From positions 682,001 through 746,000 of the forward strand of contig NZ_JPOJ01000001.1 in NCBI RefSeq assembly GCF_000733855.1: DNA of 64,000 bases, read 5' to 3'. The notes beneath the pieces are model-generated. The model had not been told where the DNA came from. It saw nothing but the letters and a program-made list of their open reading frames with translations, and searched no databases. This DNA comes from Methylomicrobium agile (GTDB taxonomy: Bacteria > Pseudomonadota > Gammaproteobacteria > Methylococcales > Methylomonadaceae). Position numbers and translations under genes: made by a program. This document shows positions 9,522 through 17,308 of the stretch, piece by piece (the first letter of the stretch is position 1; each line of letters begins with the position of its first letter).

Positions 9522-11201
9522 TCATTTGACCCTGACACCACTACTGCTGAAATCGTCTAGCCAACTGTCATTATTGCCGCCGGAATTTCGTTTTGCCACC
9601 TGCCGTGTCGGTTCCTTGCGCTTGACCACCGGTTTGGGTTTGGGCGCTGCGGCGATGTTTTTCGGTGTACTTGCCTCTCGCGTCCTATACAAAGTGTTTT
9701 CGGCTTGCGAAGAGGGGCCGGGTATCGGTTTGATTTCTGGGCTTCCTCCTTTCTTTTTTAATTCCTCTTCGAAGGCGGCCGCGGCGCTACCCCCGGGAGT
9801 CGGTGTTGGCATAATCGCAGCAACGCTGGTAGACGGAGCGGGTACCGGGGTCGGGGTGGCCTTTTCGGGCTCGGCGGTCGGCTGCACCGCGACGGGTAAT
9901 TGCGGCAATGGCGGGAGCAAGTCGAGGGTCTGACCAGGCGCTTGCGTCCCGGCGATTCGGGTGGATTCGTCTTTCGCGGCGGGCCACAAAAAATAGGCGA
10001 TCGCCAACGTCGCGGCGAGGGCGAACGAAACGCCGGCCATCAGCCAGAGTGCTTTTCGATTCGAATCGGTTGCGATGTGGGCGGGGGGTATTGCGGCCGA
10101 AGGCGCCGATTTCGGCAAGGTTAACGAAACCGGCTCGCTCGGTAGTTTCAGGCTCGGCGGATGCAGCCCGGTCGCGCCGGTCCGCCGGCTGACCAGCACG
10201 GTACGGTCGGTGTATTGGGCGCTTTGCGTCGCAGGACCGGGCATACCGGGATCGATCGCGGCGAGGGTTTGGCCGAATTCCTGCATCGTTTGCTGACGCA
10301 GATTCACGTTCAGGTTCAACGCGCGCAGAATCGCCGCTTCCAGCAGCGGCGGCACGCCGGGCGCCAACTGCGACGGCGCGATCAGATCCTTACCGGCGAC
10401 GCGCTCGTGCGCGGCGGGCGGATTCTGCCCGGTCAATAGCGCATAAAAGGTAGCGCTCAGCGCATAGATGTCCGATCGTTCGTCGGTGCCGGTGCCCATT
10501 GCCTGCTCGGGCGGACTGAAGCCGTGCGTCGCGGCGCGGCCGATCGTCCGGGTCATCGTCGACGGGGTCGATTCCTTCGCGATGCCGAAGTCGATCAACA
10601 TGATACGGCCGTTTTCATCGAGCAGCACGTTGTCCGGCTTCAGGTCGCGGTGGATGATCGGAGGCTTTTGCGAATGCAAATAAATCAACACTTCGCACAA
10701 CTGCCGCATCCACGGCAACAAAATGTCGAGCGGAATGCGCCCCGGATATTGCTTGCGCTCGCTGCTCAGTGTCTTGCTGCCGCCGAATTCGAGTACCAGA
10801 TAAACCATGCCGTCCGCGACGCTGCGGTCGATGATGTCCGGGATCGATGGATGATTCAGACGGCTCAGCAAAGTGGTTTCGTACTCGTCGAACAACAGTT
10901 CCGGCACCTCTTTGATCGCCCGCCGTTTGGCGTTTAGGCGCAGGTCTTCGACCAGATAGGTGGCGCCGAAACCGCCCTTGCCGAGCACTGCGACAACCCG
11001 GTAGCGCTCGCCGATCGTGCTGCCGACCTCGCGCAGCCAGCCGAAGACGCCGCGAATCACGCCGTTCGCGGCGACGTCGAGATGCGCCATTTCGAGATTG
11101 CACTGGCTGCAACGGTAGTCGCGTTGCGCCAGGGCGACGAGAGGGTTTTCAGTACCGCAGCCGGGGCAGACGCGATTTTCCGGATTTTTATCGAGATTCA
11201 T
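9522..11201 (-). CDS. Membrane-anchored serine/threonine protein kinase with N-terminal zinc ribbon
   Basis: 559 residues. At the N terminus CPGC (12-15) and CSQC (31-34) form a probable zinc ribbon. The Hanks-type kinase domain spans about 62-315: glycine loop GKGGFG (74-79), Lys 97, HRDLKPDN (Asp 186), DFG (Asp 204), and a Thr-rich activation loop (STPSTMTRT). One transmembrane helix at about 385-406 separates the cytoplasmic kinase from a Pro/Ala/Thr-rich C-terminal region outside. No PASTA or other known sensor is visible. The ATG at 11201 follows the FHA transporter stop by 2 bases with AGGAAA upstream. It probably phosphorylates the FHA transporter or itself and is opposed by the PP2C enzyme. 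Confidence 0.93.
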   Translation of the reverse strand: MNLDKNPENRVCPGCGTENPLVALAQRDYRCSQCNLEMAHLDVAANGVIRGVFGWLREVGSTIGERYRVVAVLGKGGFGATYLVEDLRLNAKRRAIKEVPELLFDEYETTLLSRLNHPSIPDIIDRSVADGMVYLVLEFGGSKTLSSERKQYPGRIPLDILLPWMRQLCEVLIYLHSQKPPIIHRDLKPDNVLLDENGRIMLIDFGIAKESTPSTMTRTIGRAATHGFSPPEQAMGTGTDERSDIYALSATFYALLTGQNPPAAHERVAGKDLIAPSQLAPGVPPLLEAAILRALNLNVNLRQQTMQEFGQTLAAIDPGMPGPATQSAQYTDRTVLVSRRTGATGLHPPSLKLPSEPVSLTLPKSAPSAAIPPAHIATDSNRKALWLMAGVSFALAATLAIAYFLWPAAKDESTRIAGTQAPGQTLDLLPPLPQLPVAVQPTAEPEKATPTPVPAPSTSVAAIMPTPTPGGSAAAAFEEELKKKGGSPEIKPIPGPSSQAENTLYRTREASTPKNIAAAPKPKPVVKRKEPTRQVAKRNSGGNNDSWLDDFSSSGVRVK

Positions 11202-11203
11202 GG

Positions 11204-13483
11204 CTATTTCCTGCGATCCTTTAATTTGAGCCCGAGCACCGCGATCCCGATGAACACGATGCCGAGCAACGCAACCATGCCGAGGTCGGCGCCGAAAGTG
11301 CCGGAAATCGGCACGATCAGCTTGCCGGTGAAAGGATATTGCACGCTGCGGCTTTGCAAGCTCAACGTGGTTTTCATCGCATCGAGGGCCCAATAAGCGA
11401 TCACACTCGTCTTTGCGACCCACAAGCCGCCATCGCTCAAAATCACCACCGCGTTCGACAGCACCACTTGCGGAATCAATAAAATCGGCGCAGTCGCGAC
11501 TGCCTTGTCGTTCGAGTCGACGAAGGCGCTGACCGCAAGGCCCATGCAGGTGGCGGCCATCGCCGCCGAAAACAACACCGCGACGCGCGCGAAAAAGCCG
11601 CCGGGCAAGTCGACCATCAGCGAGACGATGCCGAACAGCAGTGCGCACTGGATCAGGCACAATGCGGCCAAAGGCAGCAGCTTGCTGGTCAAATAAGGCG
11701 TAATGCCCAAGTTGACCGAACGTTCGCGCAGATAAATCGGTAATTCCTTGACCAATTCCCGAGCCGAATTCAAGGTACCGAACCAGATCGCGGAAAGCAC
11801 CAGGATGAAGAAGATCTTGCTCTCGGCTTCCGCGCGCTGCGCGGGCAAACCGTCGGTATTGAATACCAGCCCGATGATCACCGCGATTAGCGGCGCCTGC
11901 AAGAGCAGGATCAATAAATTTTTCTTGTCGGAAGCGATCAGGTCGAGATAACGCCGTATCAAGGTGCCGGTCTGCCGCCAGTCGAACCAACGGCGGTTTT
12001 TCGCCTCATTCGGGGGGATCGGCTGGGTGGCCGAATTCAGCGCGGACGCAGGCGATGTCATGCGCGCGAGTACGTAATTCTGATAATACGACGACTGCCG
12101 GAACTTGTCCGCCCACAGGTTTGCCGGGCTCGCTTCGAGTAATTCGTAGACATCGGACAGTTTCTGCACGCCGAAATAGGCCGCAGCTTCGCGCGGCGGG
12201 CCGAAATAGACCAGTTTGCCTTTGTGCAACAGCACGACAAGATGACAGACGTCGATGTTTTCGAGCGTGTGGGTGACGCAGACGACCGTCTTTTCATCGG
12301 CCGCGAGATCCGCGAACAGACGCATCATGCGTTTATCGGTGCCGGCGTCGAGGCCGCTGGTAACTTCGTCGAGAAACAGAATGTTCGGATTCGCGACCAG
12401 CTCGACGGCCAAGCTGACTCGCTTCAACTGGCCGCCGCTGAGCGGTGCCGGCGTATCGATCGGCAAGGCACTCTTTTCGCTCAATTCAACCTTGCTCAAC
12501 ACGCTGCCGATGTAGCCGCCGATTTCCCGATCCGAGGTATCCGGCGGCAGGCGCAAGCGGGCGGTATATTTCAGCGCGTTTTGAATCGTAATCTTCCGAT
12601 GCACGATGTCCTGCTGCGGCACGTAGCCGATCGTGGCCCGAAACGCGTCGAAGGCGCCGTACAAATCGATGCCGTTGTAGAGCACCTTGCCGCTAGTGGC
12701 CGGGCGCCGGCCGTTCAATGCATCGAGCAAAGTCGATTTACCGGAGCCGCTGGTGCCGAAAAGTACGACGAACTCGCCCGGTTCTATCGCGAGACTAATG
12801 TCGTCGAGCAGGCGCTTTGACTGTTTGGTCGAGCGGTCGAAGACTTCCTTGCACAAACCTTGCACTTCGACCCGGACCCGACCGGAGGTGTCGATCGGCT
12901 CCAGTGCTTGTCCGGTAAACAGAAAACCGAACGAGGCGATCGAGACACGGTCGCCCTGCTTCAGGCGCAGGCGGCCTTCGATCTGTCGGCCATTCACGAA
13001 GGTGCCGTTGGTACTGTTGAGATCTTCGATTTCGACGCCGTTTGCGTCGCAATAGAGTCGTGCGTGTTCTCTCGACACCAAAGGCGAAGCGATTTCGAGA
13101 TCGCATTCGGGAATCCGGCCTATCGTCAGCACGCCGGATTTTGGGGACGCAGGGGCTGCGAATGGCGAGGTCCCGGTAGGGTGATCTAGAAAATTGACTT
13201 GGAACAGCGTTGCGCCGAGCGCAAGCCAGTCGCCGTCGGAAAGTTTTGTTTTGCCGACGGCGGAATGGCCGTTGACCGTGATCCGAGCGTCCGCAAACGG
13301 GCTTACGAACAAGCCGTCGAGAGTAAACGACAGCCTGGCATGTTCCGCTTTGACGTCCTGGCCTTGCAAAGGCAGATCGCAAGCCGGATTGCTGCCTGCG
13401 ACGTAGTCTTTCCCGTCGGTAAAAGTCGCCGTCGCGGACGACCGGGTAAAGGAACTGCGAAACTCTACGACGATCTGCGACAT
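11204..13483 (-). CDS. Double-FHA ABC-2 type transporter (ATPase and permease fused)
   Basis: 759 residues. Two FHA modules lead. The first (about 1-100) is degenerate: the usual GR, SxH and NGT positions read GS, AEH and VNG. The second (about 118-195) is canonical, with IGR (Arg 123), SREHA (137-141) and NSTNGTFVNG (156-165), so it should bind phosphothreonine. An ABCG-like ATPase follows: Walker A GTSGSGKST (243-251), signature LSGGQ (348-352), Walker B ILFLDE (368-373). About six transmembrane helices of an ABC-2 permease lie between 520 and 752. The plan equals that of mycobacterial Rv1747, controlled by the kinase PknF. The substrate is unknown. First gene of the operon; GAGG precedes the ATG. 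Confidence 0.93.
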   Translation of the reverse strand: MSQIVVEFRSSFTRSSATATFTDGKDYVAGSNPACDLPLQGQDVKAEHARLSFTLDGLFVSPFADARITVNGHSAVGKTKLSDGDWLALGATLFQVNFLDHPTGTSPFAAPASPKSGVLTIGRIPECDLEIASPLVSREHARLYCDANGVEIEDLNSTNGTFVNGRQIEGRLRLKQGDRVSIASFGFLFTGQALEPIDTSGRVRVEVQGLCKEVFDRSTKQSKRLLDDISLAIEPGEFVVLFGTSGSGKSTLLDALNGRRPATSGKVLYNGIDLYGAFDAFRATIGYVPQQDIVHRKITIQNALKYTARLRLPPDTSDREIGGYIGSVLSKVELSEKSALPIDTPAPLSGGQLKRVSLAVELVANPNILFLDEVTSGLDAGTDKRMMRLFADLAADEKTVVCVTHTLENIDVCHLVVLLHKGKLVYFGPPREAAAYFGVQKLSDVYELLEASPANLWADKFRQSSYYQNYVLARMTSPASALNSATQPIPPNEAKNRRWFDWRQTGTLIRRYLDLIASDKKNLLILLLQAPLIAVIIGLVFNTDGLPAQRAEAESKIFFILVLSAIWFGTLNSARELVKELPIYLRERSVNLGITPYLTSKLLPLAALCLIQCALLFGIVSLMVDLPGGFFARVAVLFSAAMAATCMGLAVSAFVDSNDKAVATAPILLIPQVVLSNAVVILSDGGLWVAKTSVIAYWALDAMKTTLSLQSRSVQYPFTGKLIVPISGTFGADLGMVALLGIVFIGIAVLGLKLKDRRK

Positions 13484-14061
13484 TGGGGCGCCTCGGCTTT
13501 ACCGGTAACGGTCACGGAACAGGATTGTCCAAGCGAAACGATTCCGCCTGCGATTGTTGTTGAGTTCATGGCATGACCGACGGTAACCGTTCCGATTCGT
13601 GTTGATGTATTGCTTGCGAACGGGATTCGTAGGCACAAGCATGAAAATAGCGCGAAAATCGTAAACGAGAAAAAACCGCGCCACCGGCAAAACATCACCG
13701 TCTACCGGATAATACCGTTCTCCGCAAGGTTACGACGGCAACATGGAACGAAATTGTTCCCTCTATCATCAGAGGGAGTCCGCACAAAAGGCTTGATCAG
13801 GCCACCTCTGTAGATCGAGAGTGTTTTTCGAGCCTGTTCAATACTTTATGCGAAGGCGCGGATGACCGATAGTAGATGTTTCGCGATTCTAACACAACAG
13901 TCGCTAACGGCCAAAACATGAGTCGAGCAAAAGAGTGCGGCAATAGCTTGGCCGTTTGTTTCGAATCGACGGCTCAATGCTGGCGGTAACTTTTATGAGA
14001 AAATTTAATGGTATAAGGTTAATAAACTCTATCTATCCACATAGAAAATGGAAACAAGATC
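13484..14061. other. Non-coding stretch upstream of the FHA-ABC operon
   Basis: No convincing gene. It must hold the operon promoter, but no clear -35/-10 pair was picked out. It contains one copy of a dispersed repeat (13614-13646), a small hairpin TCCCTCT/AGAGGGA (13758-13777) and a 9-base inverted repeat AACGGCCAA/TTGGCCGTT (13906-13914 and 13948-13956). Short open frames here lack family resemblance or ribosome-binding sites. Confidence 0.5.
13614..13646. repeat. Dispersed repeat, copy 1 (GTAGGCACAAGCAT core)
   Basis: A 33-base segment matches 14535-14567 with about five differences; the shared core is CGTAGGCACAAGCAT. The two copies flank the IS remnant and other repeats, suggesting an intergenic repeat family or debris of a mobile element. 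Confidence 0.6.
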
Positions 14062-14133
14062 ATGATAAAAAAACGTCGGGTATTCGACAGCAGCTTCAAA
14101 TTGCAAGTGGTGCGCCTGATCAAAGACCAGTGA
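14062..14133 (+). pseudogene. IS3-family transposase OrfA remnant
   Basis: A 23-codon frame reading IKKRRVFDSSFKLQVVRLIK then a stop. The basic start followed by FDSSFKLQVVRLIKDQ is the helix-turn-helix opening of IS3-family InsE/OrfA-type transposases. The frame ends in TGA and the sequence beyond (to about 14175) does not continue the domain. No OrfB or terminal inverted repeats were found, so only a fragment remains of an old insertion. Short length limits confidence. Confidence 0.55.
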
Positions 14134-14315
14134 GTCACCGGCGCGTCTCCTCCAAAACCCGGCAGTTATTTTAAAAAGTATGTCCGGTTTAGTGTAGTGC
14201 ATTGACATTGCTAAAAATTAGGGTTGCAGAAATCTTTAAATAGCCTACTTCACAGAGAAATCCTATAAATACAGGTCTAAATAGGAAACCTCTTACCCAT
14301 GCCCTTATACATAAG

Positions 14316-14350
14316 CCCGTCATTCCGACAGGGATTGCCGGAATCCAGAA
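14316..14350. repeat. Intergenic repeat of the CGTCATTCC-type
   Basis: CCCGTCATTCCGACAGGG next to ATTGCCGGAATCC forms an imperfect palindrome of a kind often scattered through proteobacterial genomes. Only one copy is seen in this window, so repeat status relies on recognition. Confidence 0.4.
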
Positions 14351-14428
14351 ACCCAGGCGGGTGCGCTTTCGTACCTCCCTGCACGCGATATGAAAATGCT
14401 CTAAATTCCCGCCCGCTCAGATGGATGA

Positions 14429-14567
14429 GGCGGTTTCGCGCCAGTAAACCGCCATGCCAAACGAAGCGCCGGTGTGCCGTTTTGGTGGATTGCCTGACGG
14501 CGAATCCACCCTACAATTCATCCACCGTACGGGTTTGCGGGCGAGATGCGTAGGCACAAGCATAAAA
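14429..14567. repeat. Composite repeat block with two hairpins
   Basis: Hairpin 1 pairs GGCGGTTT (14429-14436) with AAACCGCC (14446-14453). Hairpin 2 pairs GGTGGATT (14484-14491) with AATCCACC (14503-14510) around GCCTGACGGCG. The block ends in the second copy of the GTAGGCACAAGCAT repeat (14535-14567; first copy at 13614). No coding function is visible; it resembles a palindromic intergenic element. Confidence 0.6.
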
Positions 14568-14615
14568 GCCGCCGATGATTTTGAATTATCGATACGCGCC
14601 TTCCTGCACACGACG

Positions 14616-14864
14616 ATGGCGAGAACTCCGGTCTTGGGTTATTTGCAATATATCGAAGGCGGAGCGAACACCCAGCGGGTTAGAAATCAGGATATTCAGC
14701 GCCATGTCCGCTATTTGCGCTGGAAATACGATCAGCGTATCCCCGAACGCTTTCTGGCTTTGGGGCTGAATGACTGGGTCTGGGTAGAGGAAGGCGGTTA
14801 TTCCGACCTGGGCAGACCCAATCCGGAAATAGAACCGGTGGCATCCATCATCGTGAAGTTGTGA
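14616..14864 (+). CDS. Small hypothetical protein (82 residues), possibly a gene fragment
   Basis: An open frame from the ATG at 14616 encodes 82 residues rich in Arg, Tyr and Trp, with segments such as RTPVLGYLQYIEGGANTQR, HVRYLRWKYDQRIP and NDWVWVEEGGYSDLG. The composition looks protein-like rather than random, and the frame stays open upstream into the repeat block, which suggests the 3' end of a gene cut by repeat insertion. No family is recognised. No good ribosome-binding site was seen. It ends 46 bases before the convergent methyltransferase gene. Confidence 0.4.
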   Translation: MARTPVLGYLQYIEGGANTQRVRNQDIQRHVRYLRWKYDQRIPERFLALGLNDWVWVEEGGYSDLGRPNPEIEPVASIIVKL

Positions 14865-14910
14865 TTTTTCACCGTCGGCGAACTGTTAAAGCTAACCCAA
14901 GGCTTTTCGA

Positions 14911-15504
14911 TTACGCCAGGCTTGCCAGAAAATCTTGTTCGGAAATAAGATTCAGCCACTCGGTACGGTGCTTGGCGAAGTCGGCGTAAGTATAGGCGGG
15001 CGGCAATGCCAGCGGAGTTTGAGTGCCGCGCCGGACGATGCCGCAACCCCAGTCGGTATTGACTACGCACATGCTCAAATCGGGTCGGGAGGCGCGTAAA
15101 TTGACGAAAGCCCGCCAGGTCGTGCCGTTCCACTGGCGGCAGCCGTTCTGCAAGGCTTCCTCATAGCTGCGTTGATGCCATTCCGTGGGTGGATCGCAGT
15201 CATGGACGATAATGGTTCCGTTCTCGGACAGATGCCGCAGGGCATTCTCGATATCGCGCTGCGCTTGCTCCTCCGTATGGAGGCCATCGACAAAAATCAA
15301 GTCGTAACGGATATGATCCGCCAGCATGCCGAAAAATTCATCGGAGGTGATACGGAATGTGGCGTTTACCGAGGCCGGGTCAACGCCATGCTTTGTCGGG
15401 CAGAGGGAGCTATTGAAAGCATCGCCGCCCTCTACGCCGATTTCCAGATAACGCTGATAACCGTGTTTTTTGATAAATAGATTGATAATGTCGAATCGGT
15501 ACAT
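14911..15504 (-). CDS. Class I SAM-dependent methyltransferase (Methyltransf_24-like)
   Basis: 197 residues. Motif I reads YLEIGVEGGDAF (about 20-31), and the region YDLIFVDGLHTEEQAQRDIE followed by GTIIVHDCDP (about 67-105) is the post-II/III part of the Methyltransf_24 family. Members methylate small molecules or sugars, often in polysaccharide or glycan gene sets, but the substrate cannot be read here. It stands alone between repeat clusters, with no sugar-biosynthesis neighbours, so it is a likely accessory or transferred gene. The ATG at 15504 has only a weak Shine-Dalgarno. Confidence 0.75.
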   Translation of the reverse strand: MYRFDIINLFIKKHGYQRYLEIGVEGGDAFNSSLCPTKHGVDPASVNATFRITSDEFFGMLADHIRYDLIFVDGLHTEEQAQRDIENALRHLSENGTIIVHDCDPPTEWHQRSYEEALQNGCRQWNGTTWRAFVNLRASRPDLSMCVVNTDWGCGIVRRGTQTPLALPPAYTYADFAKHRTEWLNLISEQDFLASLA

Positions 15505-15588
15505 AATCTGGCTCTTTAAATGAAAAAAACGGAAACAAATTTTACGTGAAATTCGTAGAGTGGAAAAACGGTTTGATTAAGCCGCGCG

Positions 15589-15615
15589 GTCGGGCACGCG
15601 CTTTTTGTGCCCGAC
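15589..15615. repeat. Hairpin repeat GTCGGGCAC
   Basis: A perfect 9-base inverted repeat (GTCGGGCAC at 15589-15597, GTGCCCGAC at 15607-15615) with the loop GCGCTTTTT. It lies in the 229-base gap between the methyltransferase and phoU genes and shares the CGGGCA/TGCCCG stem core with the neighbouring repeat at 15689. It may act as a transcript end or be a mobile palindrome. Confidence 0.65.
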
Positions 15616-15688
15616 ATTTTCCATGCCTTGAAAGGTGACAGGGTTTCAGACCCGCGCAACATTCCGAAGCAGAATCGCCACATGATCG

Positions 15689-15721
15689 CCGGGCAACGAT
15701 AAAGCGGTTGCCCGACCTATC
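15689..15721. repeat. Intergenic hairpin repeat, copy B
   Basis: Second copy of the element at 6087-6118. The stem CGGGCAAC (15690-15697) pairs with GTTGCCCG (15707-15714) around GATAAAGCG, followed by ACCTATC. Located 13 bases past the phoU stop, it may also serve as the 3' end structure of the pst operon transcript. Confidence 0.7.
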
Positions 15722-15733
15722 AGGCTGTACGCC

Positions 15734-16450
15734 TCACCCCCCCTTGACTTTCTTCGCCATTTCTTCCCGGCTCAAATGGCGCACCGCCTCGCCCTTGACC
15801 ATGTAGATCAGATGCTCGCAGATGTAGCAGGCATGGTCGCCGATCCGTTCCATCGCGCGCACGGTCCACAGCACGTTCAGCGTGCGGGTGATGTTGCGCG
15901 GGTCTTCCATCATGTGCGTGATCAACTGGCGGATGATGCTCGAATATTCGCGGTCGACGTTGTCGTCCAGGCCGGTAATCGCCGGAACGTCCTCGATGCT
16001 CATCCGCGCGAATGCGTCGAGTGCCCGGTGCAGCATGTCCTTGACCAGATTCGCCATGTGCTGGATCTCGTAATACTGATCGATTCGACCGTCGCTGTCG
16101 GCCGACTGGATCGCCAGTTTTGCGATCCGCTCGGCCAGATCACCGACGATTTCCAGTTCGTTGATCACCTTGATCACGGTCAGCAGCAAACGCAGATCGA
16201 ACGCGGCCGGCTGCCGAAGCGCCAGGATCTGCGTACATTCGCGATCGATCTCGACTTCCAGCGCATCGACCTGATTGTCCTGCTTGATCACCAGCTCGGC
16301 CATTTCGATGTCGCCCGTCGAAAAGGACTGCATCGCCAGCTCCAGTTGCTGTTCGACGAGTCCGCCCATAGTCAGCACCTTGTTGCGGATGTCTTCGATT
16401 TCCTTGTTGAACTGGGCGGAGATATGCTGTCCGATCTTACTGTTTTCCAT
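15734..16450 (-). CDS. phoU: Phosphate signalling complex protein PhoU
   Basis: 238 residues made of two three-helix PhoU repeats. The metal-binding acidic clusters are visible (EVEIDRECTQIL and INELEIVGDLAERIAK in repeat 1; DDNVDREYSSII and VRAMERIGDHACYICEH in repeat 2). PhoU links the Pst transporter to the PhoR/PhoB two-component system and keeps the regulon off when phosphate is plentiful. The ATG at 16450 has AAGGAG at ideal spacing and is preferred over a start at 16468. It is the last gene of pstCAB-phoU, 10 bases after pstB. Confidence 0.97.
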   Translation of the reverse strand: MENSKIGQHISAQFNKEIEDIRNKVLTMGGLVEQQLELAMQSFSTGDIEMAELVIKQDNQVDALEVEIDRECTQILALRQPAAFDLRLLLTVIKVINELEIVGDLAERIAKLAIQSADSDGRIDQYYEIQHMANLVKDMLHRALDAFARMSIEDVPAITGLDDNVDREYSSIIRQLITHMMEDPRNITRTLNVLWTVRAMERIGDHACYICEHLIYMVKGEAVRHLSREEMAKKVKGG

Positions 16451-16460
16451 TGTCGGCTCC

Positions 16461-17303
16461 TTAACCATAACGGCCGGTGATGTAATCTTCTGTCTGCTGT
16501 TTTTTCGGATTCGTGAACAGTTCGCTGGTCGGGCCCATCTCGATCAGTTCGCCCATGTACATAAAGGCGGTGAGATCGGATACCCGCGCCGCCTGTTGCA
16601 TGTTGTGCGTCACGATCACGATCGTGTATTGTTCTTTCAGCTCGTTGATCAATTCCTCGATTTTCAGGGTCGAGATCGGATCCAGCGCCGACGCCGGCTC
16701 GTCGAGCAGCAGCACCTCGGGCTCGATCGCAATCGCGCGCGCGATCACCAGACGCTGCTGCTGGCCGCCGGACATCCCGAGCGCATTGTCGTTCAGGCGA
16801 TCCTTCATTTCATCCCAGAGCGCCGCGCCGCGCAACGCCTTTTCGACCGTTTCTTCGAGCGTTCTTTTATCGTTGATGCCCTGAATCCTGAGGCCGTAGG
16901 CAACGTTTTCGAAGATCGATTTCGGGAACGGGTTCGGCTTCTGGAACACCATCCCGACGCGCCGGCGCAACGCCGCGACATTCACCGACTTATCGTAGAT
17001 GTTCTCGTTGTCCAGCAGGATCCGGCCTTCGATCCGGGCGCTGTCGACCAGATCGTTCATCCGGTTGATGCAGCGCAGCAGCGTCGATTTGCCGCAGCCG
17101 CTCGGGCCGATGTAGGCGGTTACCTTCTGTTTCTGAATGTCCATGTTGATGTGGTGCAGGGCCTGTTTTTCTCCGTAAAACAGGCTCAAATTGTCGACCC
17201 GGATGCAGACTTCGGAAAACCCGGTCTCGGCCTGGCCTTTCGTATCGCGCAGGATCGACTTCATGTCGATCGCATGGGTACGTGCTTGTTGTGCTGTTGT
17301 CAT
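16461..17303 (-). CDS. pstB: Phosphate ABC transporter ATP-binding protein
   Basis: 280 residues. Walker [10 protein letters not shown], signature MSGGQQQR, Walker [15 protein letters not shown] and the switch His (VTHNMQQA) are all present. It drives phosphate import through PstC/PstA at the inner membrane. The N terminus carries about 30 residues before the first strand ([18 protein letters not shown]), slightly longer than E. coli PstB. GAAGG lies upstream of the ATG at 17303. It starts 5 bases after pstA. Confidence 0.97.
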   Translation of the reverse strand: MTTAQQARTHAIDMKSILRDTKGQAETGFSEVCIRVDNLSLFYGEKQALHHINMDIQKQKVTAYIGPSGCGKSTLLRCINRMNDLVDSARIEGRILLDNENIYDKSVNVAALRRRVGMVFQKPNPFPKSIFENVAYGLRIQGINDKRTLEETVEKALRGAALWDEMKDRLNDNALGMSGGQQQRLVIARAIAIEPEVLLLDEPASALDPISTLKIEELINELKEQYTIVIVTHNMQQAARVSDLTAFMYMGELIEMGPTSELFTNPKKQQTEDYITGRYG

Positions 17304-17308
17304 GATGA

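Noticed and set aside
6155-13483. Type VI secretion interpretation of the kinase/FHA/phosphatase set
   Set aside because: PpkA, PppA and Fha1 regulate T6SS, but no structural T6SS gene (TssB, TssC, VipA, Hcp, ClpV, VgrG) is present, and the FHA domain here is fused to an ABC-2 transporter.
13465-13698. 77-codon minus-strand frame overlapping the start of the FHA transporter
   Set aside because: It has a hydrophobic N terminus that could look like a signal peptide, but it runs through the dispersed repeat at 13614-13646, lacks a ribosome-binding site and matches no family.
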